From: Epiperipatus broadwayi
Taxonomy: Eukaryota > Onychophora > Udeonychophora > Euonychophora > Peripatidae
Reading direction: 5' to 3'
NCBI GenBank assembly: GCA_028023455.1
Contig: JAQFVV010012420.1
Location: 6,963,194 to 7,027,193 of the forward strand
DNA: 64,000 nt
Below are positions 1 through 12,571 of the stretch, in pieces. The notes beneath the pieces are model-generated. The model ran no database searches. It saw nothing but the letters and a program-made list of their open reading frames with translations, and had not been told where the DNA came from. The stretch's first letter is position 1. Each line of letters starts with the position of its first letter. Position numbers and translations under genes: made by a program.

Positions 1-235
1 ACAATTTTTTCTAAAAATTATTTAGTTTTCTAAATGCTTTTCCTATTGGTTATATATTTTTTACATTGCAGTTTGGTTTAGTAGCCATCTAAGTTTCTTG
101 AATATTCTACTTTGAACCGATATTACTTTTTATTCATATCTGTTACATTTTTATATATATTTTAAAATCTTTTCTTTTTGCACTAAAGTTTCATCATTTA
201 ATTTCAAGTATTTAAATTGTATTTAATTCAGTTGG
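1..235. other. AT-rich non-coding stretch
   Basis: No open frame, RNA motif or repeat is visible here. It is ordinary AT-rich flank leading to the first inserted element. Confidence 0.6.
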
Positions 236-248
236 AATATTTGATTTT

Positions 249-645
249 AATCAAAGGCAAAACTCTCCATGCAGTAGTGCCACCCTGTGCCAAACAGAGT
301 AATCAATGGATGCCAGAAGGCTTGTGCATAAAATCCCTATCTAGTGCCTACTCATCCAATATCCCCAGACTAGTTTCTGGCTTGTGGCCATCATCAGTGA
401 GGAGCCTCGGATCTGAGAGCACTGCACCTAGATCTTAGGATCTAATGCAACCCTCCAGCAGCAGCGACTAGTCTGGGGATATTGGATGAATAGGCACTAG
501 ATCGGGATTTTATGCACAAGCCTTCTGGCATCCATTGATTACTCTGTTTGGCACAGGGTGGCACTACTGTATGGAGAGTTTTGCCTTTGTTTACAACAAT
601 TATGTGCTAGTATAGAGATGGTGATCTTGTGGTGTTTAGTGGTTT
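249..645 (+). mobile_element. Hammerhead retrozyme-like element, family A copy 1 (inverted)
   Basis: This 397-bp foldback element is flanked by a perfect 13-bp direct repeat, AATATTTGATTTT, at 236-248 and 646-658, read here as a target-site duplication. Two inverted arms of about 120 bp (about 255-375 and 468-590) are separated by a spacer that holds a complete hammerhead on the minus strand. Copies 2 and 3 of the same family lie at 19500-19742 and 50081-50263; they share the arm sequence and a terminal block related to TCACATGATC. No protein is encoded. The short 73-codon frame over this region is an artefact of the repeat. Family membership and the duplication are seen directly; naming it a retrozyme is inference from the ribozyme, the size and the lack of coding capacity. 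An ordinary foldback MITE is the alternative, but it would not explain the ribozyme. Confidence 0.8.
361..405 (-). ncRNA. Type I hammerhead ribozyme, complete core
   Basis: On the minus strand the core CUGAUGA lies at 397-391. Stem II follows: UGGC at 390-387, loop CACAA, GCCA at 381-378, four pairs. GAAA is at 377-374. Stem III is minimal: A374-U369 and C373-G370 around a two-base loop. The cleavage triplet GUC is at 370-368, so the predicted cut is between 368 and 367. Stem I closes 5'-UCCUCA (403-398) on UGGGGA (367-362), six pairs with one G-U. All invariant hammerhead positions are present. The short stem III is typical of hammerheads in animal retroelements (Penelope-like elements and retrozymes), which are thought to work as tandem or dimeric transcripts. 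The fold is read by eye; cleavage activity is predicted, not shown. Confidence 0.88.
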
Positions 646-658
646 AATATTTGATTTT

Positions 659-1619
659 CTTATTTTTTAACAATTACAACTTTATCTTTCATTTTCTTCC
701 ATATAAATAAATTTCTGTTAATTTGTAAAATAAAGTTAGTTAAAAAGGTCAAGGTAATCCATGAATTCAATATCTATTTGTAAAAGCTTGATCTTTCTTT
801 ACTAGTGATGAAGTTTGCATCATAAATGGTTCCAGACTAGCTTAATATCATTTATCCTAGTTAAATAGAGCTGAGTAGATTTGACTATGTTTTGACTTAT
901 AAATTTAAGATTTAAGATTTTTGATTTATTAATAAAATTAATAAAAATAATTTTTTATGGAAAAAAACGTTTGTCAGACTTTTGGCCCTAACATTTCCAG
1001 CCTAGATTTTATTTGTTAAATTTTTAAACTTCTTAGAATAACAGTGTCACTTCTTTAATGGAATTCCAAGAATACTTGTTTTTACCTTAGACCAGAATTA
1101 GCTACTATAATTTTTACATGAATAATTAATGTGTACCTAGTGGTAGTGCTATTTAGTATTGACAGCCAATTTCTAGTTTTGTTTTTATCTGTAAGACATA
1201 GATTTCATATCTAAAACTTGAATTAATGTATTTCTTCAAATTCCAGAAAAGATCTGATGATATGAATATTACTTAAAGTTATCATCTACTGACAATTGAT
1301 TACTCAAGCTTGCAGAAGATTGTTTGGAGTAGCTTTTGAAAACATATAAATAAAGTGAGAAAATAATATGATTTTTTACTAGTACTTTTAACTATATGAT
1401 ACTTTTTAAACTAATTATTTTTATTGTTCACTAGTTTTTTTTCTTCATAAAATTCTCATGGATTTAAGGTTAATTGATTCGTTGTAAAAAAACTTGAACT
1501 TTATAAAATAAAATGATTATAATATTGTGCAATTGATTTAAATACATCCTAAACAATTTAAAATAGGTTTATTTTAAAAATATTTTATTGACATAACAAA
1601 ATTTGTACAGATGAATATT
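659..1619. other. AT-rich non-coding stretch
   Basis: No coding frame, RNA or recognised repeat is visible. Base composition is uniform and AT-rich. Confidence 0.6.
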
Positions 1620-1935
1620 ATAGTACACTTTATTAATGTTGGCTCAATCCATTGCTGGTATTGGCTTCTTCCATCAAGGCTGGCTTGGTAAAGTGGGTGT
1701 CCTAGGTCTGGTAGATGCATGGCAGAGTCATTAACCGCACTAACAGGTTAATGTATGAGTAAGTAGCATTCCATTCTGTTGGTATTGTCCACCCCTTTCA
1801 GATTGGCTCTATAATGCTGACCTATCAGAACTGATATCCATGTAATGTGGGATCATTGCCTCTCTAGCAGGGTCTGGCATGTTGCATTATAGACTTCTTC
1901 ATTTACGATAGGCACTATAATATCGATATATCAGG
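1620..1935. other. Unrecognised block of higher GC
   Basis: About 315 bp stand out from the flanks by clearly higher GC and balanced composition. No frame stays open on either strand, and I see no tRNA box, hammerhead core or terminal repeats. It may be a truncated copy of an interspersed repeat or a conserved non-coding segment; a single window cannot decide. Confidence 0.4.
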
Positions 1936-4330
1936 TCCAATTAAAACTAATAATAATGCAAAATATACATTTTTTGAAAGACCTCAACCCAAAATTTAGT
2001 GAAACATATATAGTGAGTGCTCTTTATGACTGAATCTGCATAAAATATTAATAAGAATTAATAATTAAAATGATTTAATAATTTAAAATCTATAAGTTTA
2101 CTATATCTAAATAAATTGAAAAATTAAAAGTGACTAGAGTGTATAAATGATAATTTGTAATTTAATCTTATCTGAAACTAATGAAAAGATAAAAATAAAA
2201 TGTTTAGTAACTTGGGAGGTCATATTACTTTGAGCACTATAAGTGACAAGATGCTCTTCTATTTAAAAAAAAAAATAATCTTCAATTCAATCACCCAGTG
2301 ACTGCGTTAAATTTTTCAGGCTGATCAAAATATAAAGTTTACAATTAAGACAAAATTAATAGTATAGAATTATTAAATGGGTAATCATTTAATGGGTGCT
2401 TTAAGAATAGTTATTGATACTTGGAGGAGTTAGCTGACCACTACCGAAAATATCAAGTGATAATTGATTCAAATAATTGGATATATATATTTTGTTTACA
2501 GATGAAAATAAAGAAAAAATATTGGAATTATGAAAGCAAAATTAAATGAAATATGAATTGCTTTCACTAATGATACTATTATTGACAGATGGTTAAAAAA
2601 ATTAGAAATTGAATTAAATAAACAAATAAAAAGAAGAAAAAATACGAACTTATTTATATAAAATATTTATTTTAAGAAAAATATAAGTTACCAATAAACA
2701 AGAACAAAAATATAAAATTAGTTGTACAAAGTAATTAAATAAACAACAAAAAAAAAATATAGAATAAATTGTACAAAATAATTAAAAAAATAAAAAGTTA
2801 CAAGGAAGTTAAAATCCTATGACATAATTATTTAGGTCAAGTGTCTGCAAGATTTTTCACTCACCAAACACACCTCGTTAGTATCAAAAATTGATACATA
2901 AAGATTTTTTTTTTTTGTGAGATTACTGTGGGGGAAAAAATAAAACAAAAGGAAGTAGTTAATTTCTTTTTTGACAAAAATAAAATAAAAATAATTCAGC
3001 ATGTGCGTTTGTTGTCTATAAAGAAATCTAAAGAAGAATAGATAAATAGATAATGGAGGATTAGCTGAAGTTTTTTTTTTTTTTTTTGCAAACAAATATG
3101 CTTGTATTTTTTAAAAATACTACAGACAATTTTAAAAAACTTGATATAATTTTAATGAACAATAGTTCTAAAAAAAAACTATTCTATAAACGAACAAAAT
3201 CTACCTTGACATAAAGTGGTGATAAATCAGAAAATAAAACACTACTTCTCAACCCCATAAGATTTCAACATTTCTCTCATAACTTTTTATTATTTTTACC
3301 TTGTTTTATTTATACCTATTGTAGAATTTTAAATTCTTATTTTTGGTCCTGTTTACCAAGCTTGGCAACCATTTTTTTTAAATACACAGTTTAACCTCTT
3401 TTTTGCTGATTATTTTATTGGCCAAGTGAGGTAAAAGTCTAAATTTTTAATTGGTCAATTCACAAAGTGAAGTGTCAAAACACAAATTCAATCATCAAAA
3501 TATATTCATCTTTTAATATTATATTCACTTTAGTTTCATTTGTAAAAAGTATATTAATAATTTGTCAGATTATGAAAGTGAACGAAAGTTTTTTCAAAAA
3601 TGAATTTCTCTTTATAATTATAAAAATATTTCCGAGTGGCAAATCTAAAACAAAATCTTACTCACCAATCAAAACGTTTTGGCGATGACATGATTTGTTT
3701 ACGTTGCAGAAAAAAGATAAATAATTTTTGTTAAAGTCTTAACTATTTTTCTAAAATAATTTTATTTTTAGCATATTTTATCAAAATAATTTATAATTTG
3801 TCAAAAAAATACGTTTAAAATGGTTTAAAACATTCGTTTATTATTTTCAAAATGAAACAAAAACAAATCGTAACTTTTCAGTAATTGACATCCATTTTCT
3901 TTGTTGTCAAAATTTAACAGCCAATCAGATTCAAGAAAAGCCAGCCTACTTCTTTTGTTAAAGTTTCAAGACCGTTTTATTGATTTTTTACTTGTAAAAT
4001 AATTCAAGAAAGGGCAGAGATCTTACGGAACCTTTTCTAATTTTTCAAATGACGGTAAAATCTTAACCATACCATTAAAAGTGATGAAATTTGAACGGTT
4101 GGATGCGGCATCAAATCATCACGTTTTAAACCATGACTAGCAACCATTGCATAAAAGGGATCTATATTTTTTTTTTCTTTTTACCAAATATATGTTTGTT
4201 GTTAAGCAGTCATATTTAATATTTACATTTTTTTTATTGTTCTTTTTACAGAAGAAAAAAATTCTGCCAAAATTAATTATAGTATTTATTATTACTTTTT
4301 ATATTAAATAAAGTTATTAATATATAGGGT
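1936..4330. other. AT-rich non-coding stretch with A/T homopolymers
   Basis: This stretch holds long A and T runs (for example 2751-2757, 2906-2916 and 3072-3087) and short frames of low complexity only. At 3665-3980 two CCAATC boxes and several TTTACGTTGCAG-like pieces occur, but no transcript structure can be supported. I see no protein family and no RNA gene. Confidence 0.5.
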
Positions 4331-4334
4331 ATAT

Positions 4335-5230
4335 GGGCACAGACTTTTACACAACCCACCACTCTCCGCTCTATCTCATAACACTGATACACTTGAACAT
4401 ATATATGTTGAAAAGATGAGTTGACAACTAATTAACAATTTTGTGTTACATTTTTAATTCAAAATTTCAATTAAAATCAAGTTAACCAACAACAATTTAA
4501 AAATCAATATGGCGATAAAGTCATCACATGATCAGAAAAGCCTGCCGCCAATATCATCAGTTCAAAATTTCAAAGCCCAAAGTTTAGTCAAACACAATCT
4601 TATTTTTGATTTTGTTGTAGTAATTTCCGATTTTTGTTTGGAAAAAAAAAAATCAATTTCAAGTTTCCAGGAAAAAGTTCACTTGCCGGCAAATAAGTTA
4701 ACAAGCTGTGTTTGTTAATACTTAAAACGTATTCAAAATTTTAGGCTAACAGAAGAAAAAAACTACCCTTATATACTTTTTTCAATTTCCAATCAGTTGA
4801 TAATTATAATTTTGTGCTACATTTTTGATTCAAATTTTCATTAAAATCTAGTTACTTAACAATATTTTTTTAAAAAACCATCTCGTGACCAGTTTCTGTC
4901 GACTATAATACCAGCGCAATGTTTCAATATCCAAAGGTTAGGCAAGCATATGCTTTTTATTTTTAATATTATTTTTAATAAACTTTGTTATTTGTTTAGT
5001 AATAAAATTTGATTTCTAATTCGCCAGCAATTCTTGCTCACTACCAAGTTAACATGCTCTGGTTTTTTATGCTTATAAACTATTCAAAACCTTAGGATAA
5101 CAAATAACTAACTATATATTTTTTTCAATTCCCAATCAACTGATAATTTATTTCCTATTTTGGGTTATATTTTTAATTTACATTTTCAATTTAAATCAAG
5201 TTACTAATGATAATTTCAAAAACATGACAT
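4335..5230 (+). repeat. Diverged tandem repeat, ~350-bp unit, about 2.5 copies
   Basis: Related blocks begin near 4436, 4803 and 5150. Each reads roughly 'ttttgtgctacatttttaat', then an AAAATCAAGTTA-like piece, then an A-rich stretch. The interval between them also repeats: GTTAACAAGCTGTG near 4697 matches GTTAACATGCTCTG near 5048, and both are followed by a CTATTCAAAA..TTAGG-like sequence and TTTTTCAATT(C)CCAATCA. Divergence is high, so this is an old array. The 69-codon frame at 4509-4718 lies inside a unit and is not preserved in the next one, so it is not treated as a gene. Confidence 0.65.
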
Positions 5231-5600
5231 TTCCAATGCCAACCATAACTATCCAGCTTTTACCATGTCTCCCTATGTCTGAACCTTCTATCTATGAATC
5301 TTGCACTTAAACTAGATCAGTCTCACCTCTAATACAGTCAGTTCCAGATCCAAAATCAGATCATCTTACCACAAACTCCAAATCATCAATTGCAAACAAT
5401 TATAACACAGCTCTACCACCACTTTCCTCTGGAAATGTGGACCCTCTACTCATGGATCTTGTACTTAAATCTCATCAAAAGCCTTATCCATTCTCCATCT
5501 CTAACATAGCTAGATCCAGAGTCTGACCAACCTATCCACTTCAACAATTGCAACCAATTCTAGCATAGCTGTATCTCCACTACCTCTGAAATACTCATCA
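5230..5600 (+). repeat. Diverged direct repeat of roughly 170-190 bp
   Basis: Two similar segments occur, the first containing ATGAATCTTGCACTTAAA near 5295 and the second ATGGATCTTGTACTTAAA near 5453. Each is followed by a TCTCACCTCTAA- or TCTCCATCTCTAA-like block and a CCAGATCC- or GATCCAGA-like block. The segment is richer in C on the plus strand than its flanks. It joins the tandem arrays on either side, so the whole 4.3-6.3 kb interval may be one composite repeat. No coding frame persists. Confidence 0.5.
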
Positions 5601-5879
5601 ATTCAAATGCACCAGAAAACAGGCATAGCATAGTTAACAAAACCTCTTCACCAATTATGAAAACAAGTTCCACCATGCCTCCTACCCATACCAACTCATT
5701 GCCAATGAAACCAAAAGAAAACCTGATCACCCAAAGAAAATCTGTACTCTAAAGAGTCAAAAATAACATATTGATTTAATATCAGTATCTGCTAAACTCA
5801 GAAACAATTGCCAAACTCTGAAAATTACTAGTCCCTCACATATGTTACCCAGGCAACTTAAACATATAAAACTAAACTT

Positions 5880-6300
5880 GGTTTGCATGTGTTAATACAG
5901 CAATCCAGAGCATGTAAAACTCATGTAATCTTGTGTAAATCAATAAATCAACTTTTACATATATAAACCTACAATTACAGATTGCCAGGGTAACCACAAA
6001 AATCTTAACTGTGTAAACCTTTTGTAATTAATCCACTGTTTGTAAAAATTGTTCCAGTCCTGGATAAATCGATAAATCAACTTTTACATATGTAAATCTA
6101 CAACTACAGATTGCTCATAGAACCAAGCTAAGTAAAACCATGTAACTAATCCACAGCATGTAAAAATTCTTGTAATCCTGTGTAAAACAATAAATCAACT
6201 TTTATATATGTAAACCTACAACTATAGATTGCCCATGTAAACATAGCAATCCAAGCTATAGAAACTTTTGTAAACCTTTAAAACAAATAAAGCTTATGAC
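5880..6300 (+). repeat. Minisatellite, ~120-130-bp unit, three copies
   Basis: The phrase AATAAATCAACTTTTACATA, followed by a TGTAAACCTACAACTACAGATTG-like sequence, starts near 5942, 6071 and 6189, giving spacings of about 129 and 118 bp. The units also share CCATGTAA and CAGCATGTAAAA-like pieces between these phrases. There is no coding capacity. Function is unknown. Confidence 0.75.
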
Positions 6301-6309
6301 TGAGAAAAA

Positions 6310-6440
6310 AAAGATAAATAATCACCAATATTTTATGTTAAACCAGCAATCATCAGTTGGTCCAGATTATCATCTCTACACATATATGCAATAAGATGCT
6401 CAGATATATATATTAAGATAGCCAATCTTCATACTTTAAT
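6310..6440 (+). repeat. Interspersed repeat, copy 1
   Basis: AGATAAATAATC, then an ATGTTAAACCAGCAATCATCAGTTGGT-like block and ATTATCATCTC, match the copy at 8590-8800, which has the same order and spacing. A third, weaker match at 4340-4425 shares AGACTTTTA, CTATCTCATA and the TATATGTTGAAAAGAT-like piece. No terminal repeats were found. Confidence 0.55.
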
Positions 6441-8589
6441 GGACAGGCTTCAATTCACTCCACACTCTAACTCTTCAACCATCCATCCAATTAAAAATCT
6501 GTTGGTGAACACTCAAAGGCCACCCTGAGGCCAAGATTCTCATATATAAAACATTTTTATATGCAATAGTTTTCAAGATGAGTAAGTGAGGGTTATTCAT
6601 GCCAGCAGCATAAAATCTCTAATGGTCTTCAAAATTGCCGCAAATGAATCTTCTTTATGCAGACAATGCCATTTAAATTTGACTAAATAGAAATTCAAGT
6701 GATGTCATGTGGTTCTCCAGTATTTTTTATTTTACCATTTGGCCAGACCCCCCCCCCCCAGTAACTGGATTTCCAAAGTCATAGTGTGGTATGGTTCTGG
6801 AAAGCTGTTCTGACATTATACTGATTGCAGATTTTCCTAAATTTGTCTGCTATTTTGGTGCGTATGGATACATTACAATACCAATAATTGTTTTTACTTT
6901 TGATGGTTCTCTTTATTGTTTGTTTAATGGTTCCTTAATAAGAACTGGTAGGAACCATTTTTTATAAAAGTTTGTTCTATATGAATCTTTTGTTTTAACA
7001 AATTTCTGGTTTCTGAACAAACTTTTTTTGCACTGTTTTATAGTGATAGTATAGTTCCATGTTGTCTTTCTGGTGTGATTGAATATATATACTCAGTAAC
7101 CTTTCATAAATGATCCTTAAACAAAGCTTTTCAAACATGCAATCATTTGACAAATAAAATTCATGTCCTAACTTAAGCAAGATAAAAGAAATATTAATTA
7201 TTTTAAAAAAAGAAATATATTGTCTGTTGAAAGTTTTGTTTAACTAAATTTTTAATTTATTTGCCTTATATTATTATCAATATAATATAAAACAACTGAA
7301 TGGTTTATTGCTTAGATATTTATAAAAATTTTGAGTACCAGAAGTCATACAGCAGGAATCATTTTTTTTGGACCTACAGTTACAGAGTTTACCAATCTAT
7401 CACTACACAAAAAGAAACATTTATTTATGCATTTTCTTAATTTATTATTGATTTTTCAGATTGATGGATTATTTAATAATCTTTAAAAATCAGAGTAACT
7501 ACAATTAAAATTTTTTAAAAATGTGTGTTAGTTTTAGGTGTTTAATCATATATTTAACTATAAATGGTTATGTATACATATCCAATTCATTAGGAGAATT
7601 TTTGAGACATTTAAATTATTTTAAGATCAAAGACACTTTTTAAAAAGTCTATCTTTTCATCATTATCATTTTTTTAAAAAAAGAAGTGTTATTGTTATCT
7701 CTTATGAAATTTGACATTTTACTTTTTTCCACCTGGTGAGAGTTTTTAAAAATTCTCAATCATTCACTACTGTATAAAATCTTTATTTTACACTAAAACT
7801 CAATAAGTTGAACTTAATTTATTTATAATTTAATTTTGTGACCAAATAATATTCTAAAGACTTACATTTTTAAATATTTAAAAACTGATTTGTAAATCAG
7901 AACAATGTACCATAAACATCATCAACTAAGTTAATGTAAACACTTTCAGTAAATATTTTTTTTTATTCAAAAAAGAGTAGATTTATGATAAACCAATTAA
8001 ATTCTGTTTTATAATCTTATATTTGCTATGCACTAATTAGAATATTTGAAAAGATTTTAACATCATGTCAATTTATGATAGATGTTGTGTTTTTTTTTAT
8101 ATTACACTCAAATTTATTTTAAAAATAAAAATATAAGAATAAATTGAAAGAATTGTTTTAAATAATAATTAATCAATTGTTGTGAAAAAATAATCAAAAA
8201 TATTTTATAAACATGCAAAAAATCACATTTCTTTTACTTCAAAAACTTTGTGTGAAAACTAGACCAGAAAAAAATAAATGCCTTTTGGAATTGTTTTCTT
8301 TCCTAAGCAATAAAGAAATTTCTTAGATCTATGCCCACTGTCCATAACATACTGACCTTTTCATATGTTTTTTTTAATTAAAAGACCAATAAAAGCAGTC
8401 CTATGGCAAGTATTTAAAAACCCTCACAAATATCACTTACAATAGCATTAAAACAGCAATATAAAGAAGCAGAACTACCAAGCTTTTTCAAAAGTAAACA
8501 CATATATTTTCTATCAAATATGAAAATTTAAAATTGATATAGGATAGTTATATATTTACAGATTTGGTTTAGGATTATAGTAAAGTATA
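6441..8589. other. AT-rich non-coding stretch
   Basis: Nothing beyond AT-rich sequence is visible except a run of ten C residues near 6749. The 61-codon minus-strand frame at 6995-7180 has no recognisable features and is treated as chance. Confidence 0.55.
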
Positions 8590-8800
8590 TATAGGGGTTT
8601 GAATCCAGACTTTTAAGCTCCTTCAGCTATCCAATCTATCTCATACAACCAATATACATGACCACATGCATGTGAAAAAGATAAATGATCTTCAATATAT
8701 GTATTTCATGCTGAACTAGCAATCAATTGGTTCAGATCATCATCTCCCACACCTATATATAATCAGTGCTTGGTTTATATTAAGATAACAAATCTTCAAA
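8590..8800 (+). repeat. Interspersed repeat, copy 2
   Basis: This is the longer of the two copies paired with 6310-6440. It contains CCAGACTTTTAAGC, CTATCTCATACA, a CATGTGAAAAAGATAAATGATC-like block, CTGAACTAGCAATCAATTGG, ATCATCATCTCCCACACC, and then ATTAAGATAACAAATCTTC. It is non-coding. Confidence 0.55.
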
Positions 8801-8828
8801 TATGTATATACATTGTTATGCTGTACCA

Positions 8829-9290
8829 TGTATAATACACACTCCTACTTCAATACTCAACAATACGGTAATAAAAAATGAAATGATTTTCCTATTGGTT
8901 CTTTTTATATATGAAAAAATTGTCTTGAATAATTAAGGCAAAGAGCGTGAACATTAATTAATTAATCCAAATATTTCATTGTTTTTATATTGATTAAACA
9001 GATTGATTTTTATTTAATAAAAGTAAATAAATTTTTGCTTATTTTTGTTTTTGTTTTCACCTTCCAATAAACATAAAATGATTTATATATAATAAAGTAA
9101 ATCACAATCTGAATGGGTATATAATGTTAAACACAATCATTTTTAAATAGAAATACTGTTACAATAAATAATATACATTCCCACCACAATACTCAACAAT
9201 AATGTAATGAAAAAATTAAATCAATTTCCTATTGATGCTTTCTCTATATAAACAAGATTATTCTGAAAAATTAAGGCAGGAAAGGAGGCA
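8829..9290 (+). repeat. Tandem duplication, unit about 347 bp
   Basis: A block beginning CTACTTCAATACTCAACAAT near 8834 recurs as CCACAATACTCAACAATAAT near 9182. Both are followed by TTTCCTATTG, a TTCTCTATATA-like piece and AATTAAGGCA. The second unit is partial. Divergence is moderate, and no coding frame persists. Confidence 0.6.
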
Positions 9291-9863
9291 GAAAGATAAT
9301 GTTGATATAAAGAAGAATGTGTGAATTAATACTTTACATTTAGAATGAAATGGATTTGAAATACAATGAGTGAATGAATACTTAATATTAAACTAAAACA
9401 ATCTTGAAATAAAATGGTACATAAAATTCTTAATACTATTAAATATAAGATGAAAGAAAACTAAAAAAAGGAGGGGAATTTGCAATATTCTGTGTTAAAA
9501 TAGGGATTTGATAAAAAAAATTAACTTTATACTATGTACATGCTATTCTATATAAGCTATTCATAATTAACATTGTTGTGGTTAAACTATCACATGATCT
9601 AGTACAATTGTTTTAATAACATACTTGTTTATTATCTTCTCTATGCCAGTTACTGTAAGCCCTGTTATCTGGCATCTACCATTACTTATTAGTGGCATAT
9701 AAAAAGTGAAAGAATAAGCTGCTAAAATTTTTATTGTTTATATATGTGAAAACAAATGAACAAAAGAACATATACTTAATCTATTTTCTATTCCCATTGA
9801 ATAATCTAATTATAAAAAGTCATTAATATTTCAGAATAAGATTCTACTTTTAATTTCAAATAT
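9291..9863. other. AT-rich non-coding stretch
   Basis: No gene, RNA or repeat is recognised here. Confidence 0.6.
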
Positions 9864-9875
9864 AAATCATCATAA

Positions 9876-9982
9876 AAAGTCAAGCGTTGGCGGTCGATAG
9901 GTCAGAACAGCTGCCTTACAAGTAGGTTGTTCCGGGTTAACGGGTTCGCTTCCCGACCGATGCTATGATACATGAGAAAAAA
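9876..9982 (+). mobile_element. tRNA-derived SINE with target-site duplication
   Basis: A ~100-bp GC-richer body carries a pol III A-box-like TGGCGGTCGATAGG (9889-9902) and a B-box-like GGGTTCGCTTCCC (about 9942-9955). It ends in TGCTATGATACATGAG and a short A run. AAATCATCATAA flanks it on both sides (9864-9875 and 9983-9994), a clear target-site duplication of 12 bp or slightly more. The copy at 52.4 kb shares the boxes and the TGCTATGA ending. The 3' tail is almost nothing but A residues, so mobilisation by a LINE that recognises poly(A) is likely (inference). Confidence 0.85.
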
Positions 9983-9994
9983 AAATCATCATAA

Positions 9995-12046
9995 GAAACA
10001 TGATTATAATTTTTAACAAACTCTTATTGTTTTTAAGTAACAAAATCTTGTTGTTGTTACTTATATAAATATAACATTATTAGAGATACTTAATAAGCTT
10101 AGCTAATATAAATGAAGCAAGACCTACTCTTTTCTATTTATCATTATTTTTCAGCCTCAATAGTTGATGATAAATAAGTGGTATTTTTATTATTATTTTG
10201 CTAGTCAAAACAAAGTTCAATTATCCATTTTATTTTGACAAATCCAATTACATTATAATCTGTTTTGTAAATAAAAAAATACTAAATGCTTTTATAATAT
10301 AAAAAATATTTTAATGTTATAAATATACATACATTTCTATAATTGGATTAATTGCTAAACTTTTAAGCTTGTTTAAGAATAATTCTAATTTAAACCAATT
10401 TAATTTTCCTTCATGATCTCTTCTTTTTTTTTAAATTAAAAAAAAAAGATCAATGTCTAATCTATTATTGGTTCTTAGAAACAAATTGAATAATCATTTT
10501 ATTATGTTTTGAAATGTATTAAAATTAATCGAGCAGACGAAATAAATTTTTGCATATGTAATGTTTATTGATATAATAGATTTAATGCAACATAATAAGA
10601 TACAACGAATAATTAAAAAATTAACATATTTTTATAAATTTTATGCAGGAGATGAGCACAACTGTGTTTAATTAAAGCAGTTATAAAAAATCAAATTTTT
10701 GAAAATGAGAACCAAAATCAAATTGTTATTCAGAAATCACTATTTTCAACCGCTCTCACTTTGTTAATAGGAATTATATTAAGATTTCAAGATTTCAAGA
10801 CTATAATTGACAGAAATGAAATTTTAGATAAAAAGTAAAATTCTCTTCATTTATTTTGTTTTCCATTTCTTTTTTTATCATTATATCTCTCTAGGTAAAA
10901 GGTAACATGCCATTGAATAATTCACTATAAAACTAAGATGTCTCTGGTAGACTTTGCTTACTGAGTTAATCAATTTCGGTTGCTGTTGTTTTGAGTAATT
11001 TCCAGTTCTAATTCATTTAGATGATTATGAATATTTAGATCTCTAATATCCAATTAAGATTGGTAGCTAGTTTCGTTTATATACTAATTACCTTAAATAT
11101 TATGATCCTAGATTAAAAACATCTAAAACATTTTCCAGATTTGCCCATTTATTCAGCTCTAATTTAAACCCAGCTCATAAACATATCAAATAGATGTGTT
11201 ATTTCCATACCTCAAACAGTGGTATTTCTGTCTTTCCGCTTCTTCTCTTTATATGTATATAAAAATACTTCATTTAGAATTATTTTAAAAATTTAGAATA
11301 ACAATATTCATCAATTTTTATATATTCTGTATCATCTCCTTCTTTTATTTTAAAAGCATTGATGACGTCAAATATGACTAATTTATTGGGTTTTTTTTTC
11401 ATTGTAGAATACAAATCTGTCATAGTATTTAATCATTTATCTTTCAACTAAAACGATGTCCAGGTTTTTTTGTTTTTTGATAGCACAAATTTCTTTGCTA
11501 AAATCTTCCCTAGTCATGTTGTTTCGAAATCTATGTATGTTCTAAAAAGCAGATCAGAAAATAGCGCAAAATAAAATCTTAGATTAGCCATCATAAAATA
11601 AAAATTTTGTCTGTACATGTTAAAATGGAGTAATAAATAATCATAACTGCATTTTTGACTTCATTTTAAACAAACTAATGACTTCTGTCTATTATTTTAA
11701 TTTATAGAACAACAGAGCTAAAAAAATTGATATTTTATTTTTTTGTAGTTTCGTTGATGTTTATATAACTCAATGGGAAATACAATTCTTGTTTCTGTTA
11801 AAATGGAATATAACTGGGTTATTTTTATACCATCTGCATATATATTTTTGATATATATATTTATAACTAGTGATTAGCTGAAGTTTCAATTAATCATAAG
11901 CATGCTTTCTGAAATAAAAAAGTCCGTTCAATTTCAAATAAAACAATTCTTTTTAAATAGTTTCATACATTTTTTAAGCATTGTTATATTAATGCAAGTT
12001 GTTTAATATCAATCTAGCTACTATTAATTTTAAAGTTTATGGCATA
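9995..12046. other. AT-rich non-coding stretch
   Basis: No feature is supported. Short A/T runs are common. Confidence 0.55.
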
Positions 12047-12050
12047 TATA

Positions 12051-12095
12051 CCTGATGAAGAAATGTAAAACTTTGAAACCATGACCTTGTGTGAC
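12051..12095 (+). other. Hammerhead-like core motif, degenerate
   Basis: CTGATGA at 12052-12058 is followed, after a possible short AAG/CTT stem, by GAAACC at 12076. Spacing and order are those of a hammerhead core plus stem II. No clean stem III, GUC triplet or stem I can be drawn, so this is either a decayed ribozyme or chance. Confidence 0.3.
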
Positions 12096-12571
12096 AATAA
12101 TTTTATCCTCTGCTTTTAATTTAAAATTTGATTGGAGTGAAAACTTAGTGAATCTGAGTTGCTATGTATTCATATGTAGTCAGATAAATATATAAATATA
12201 CAGGCATGTATGGCAAATAATATGTTAGAGAGTAAAATAATTCTGTAAACAAATAATATAGTTAGCTTACCTAATGAGTATAGTTAAGAATTCAATTTAT
12301 AAAATGTTTCAAAATTATAATGAATTAATAAACTAAATAAAAATGTAAAATTTATTTAATGATTAGGGCAGCATGTGTATATATAATAAAATATATGCAT
12401 ATACATATAAATATGCTTTATGAAGTAGCCAAAAATACAAAATATAATACCAATTCTATTTAGTGTAATGAATTTTTGGAACAGAGAATCATAATCATAG
12501 CTATTATTTTTTATACCTAAGACTGCTTTAAAAATATATATTAAAGTTAGCATTATCTTCTTAAATATCCT

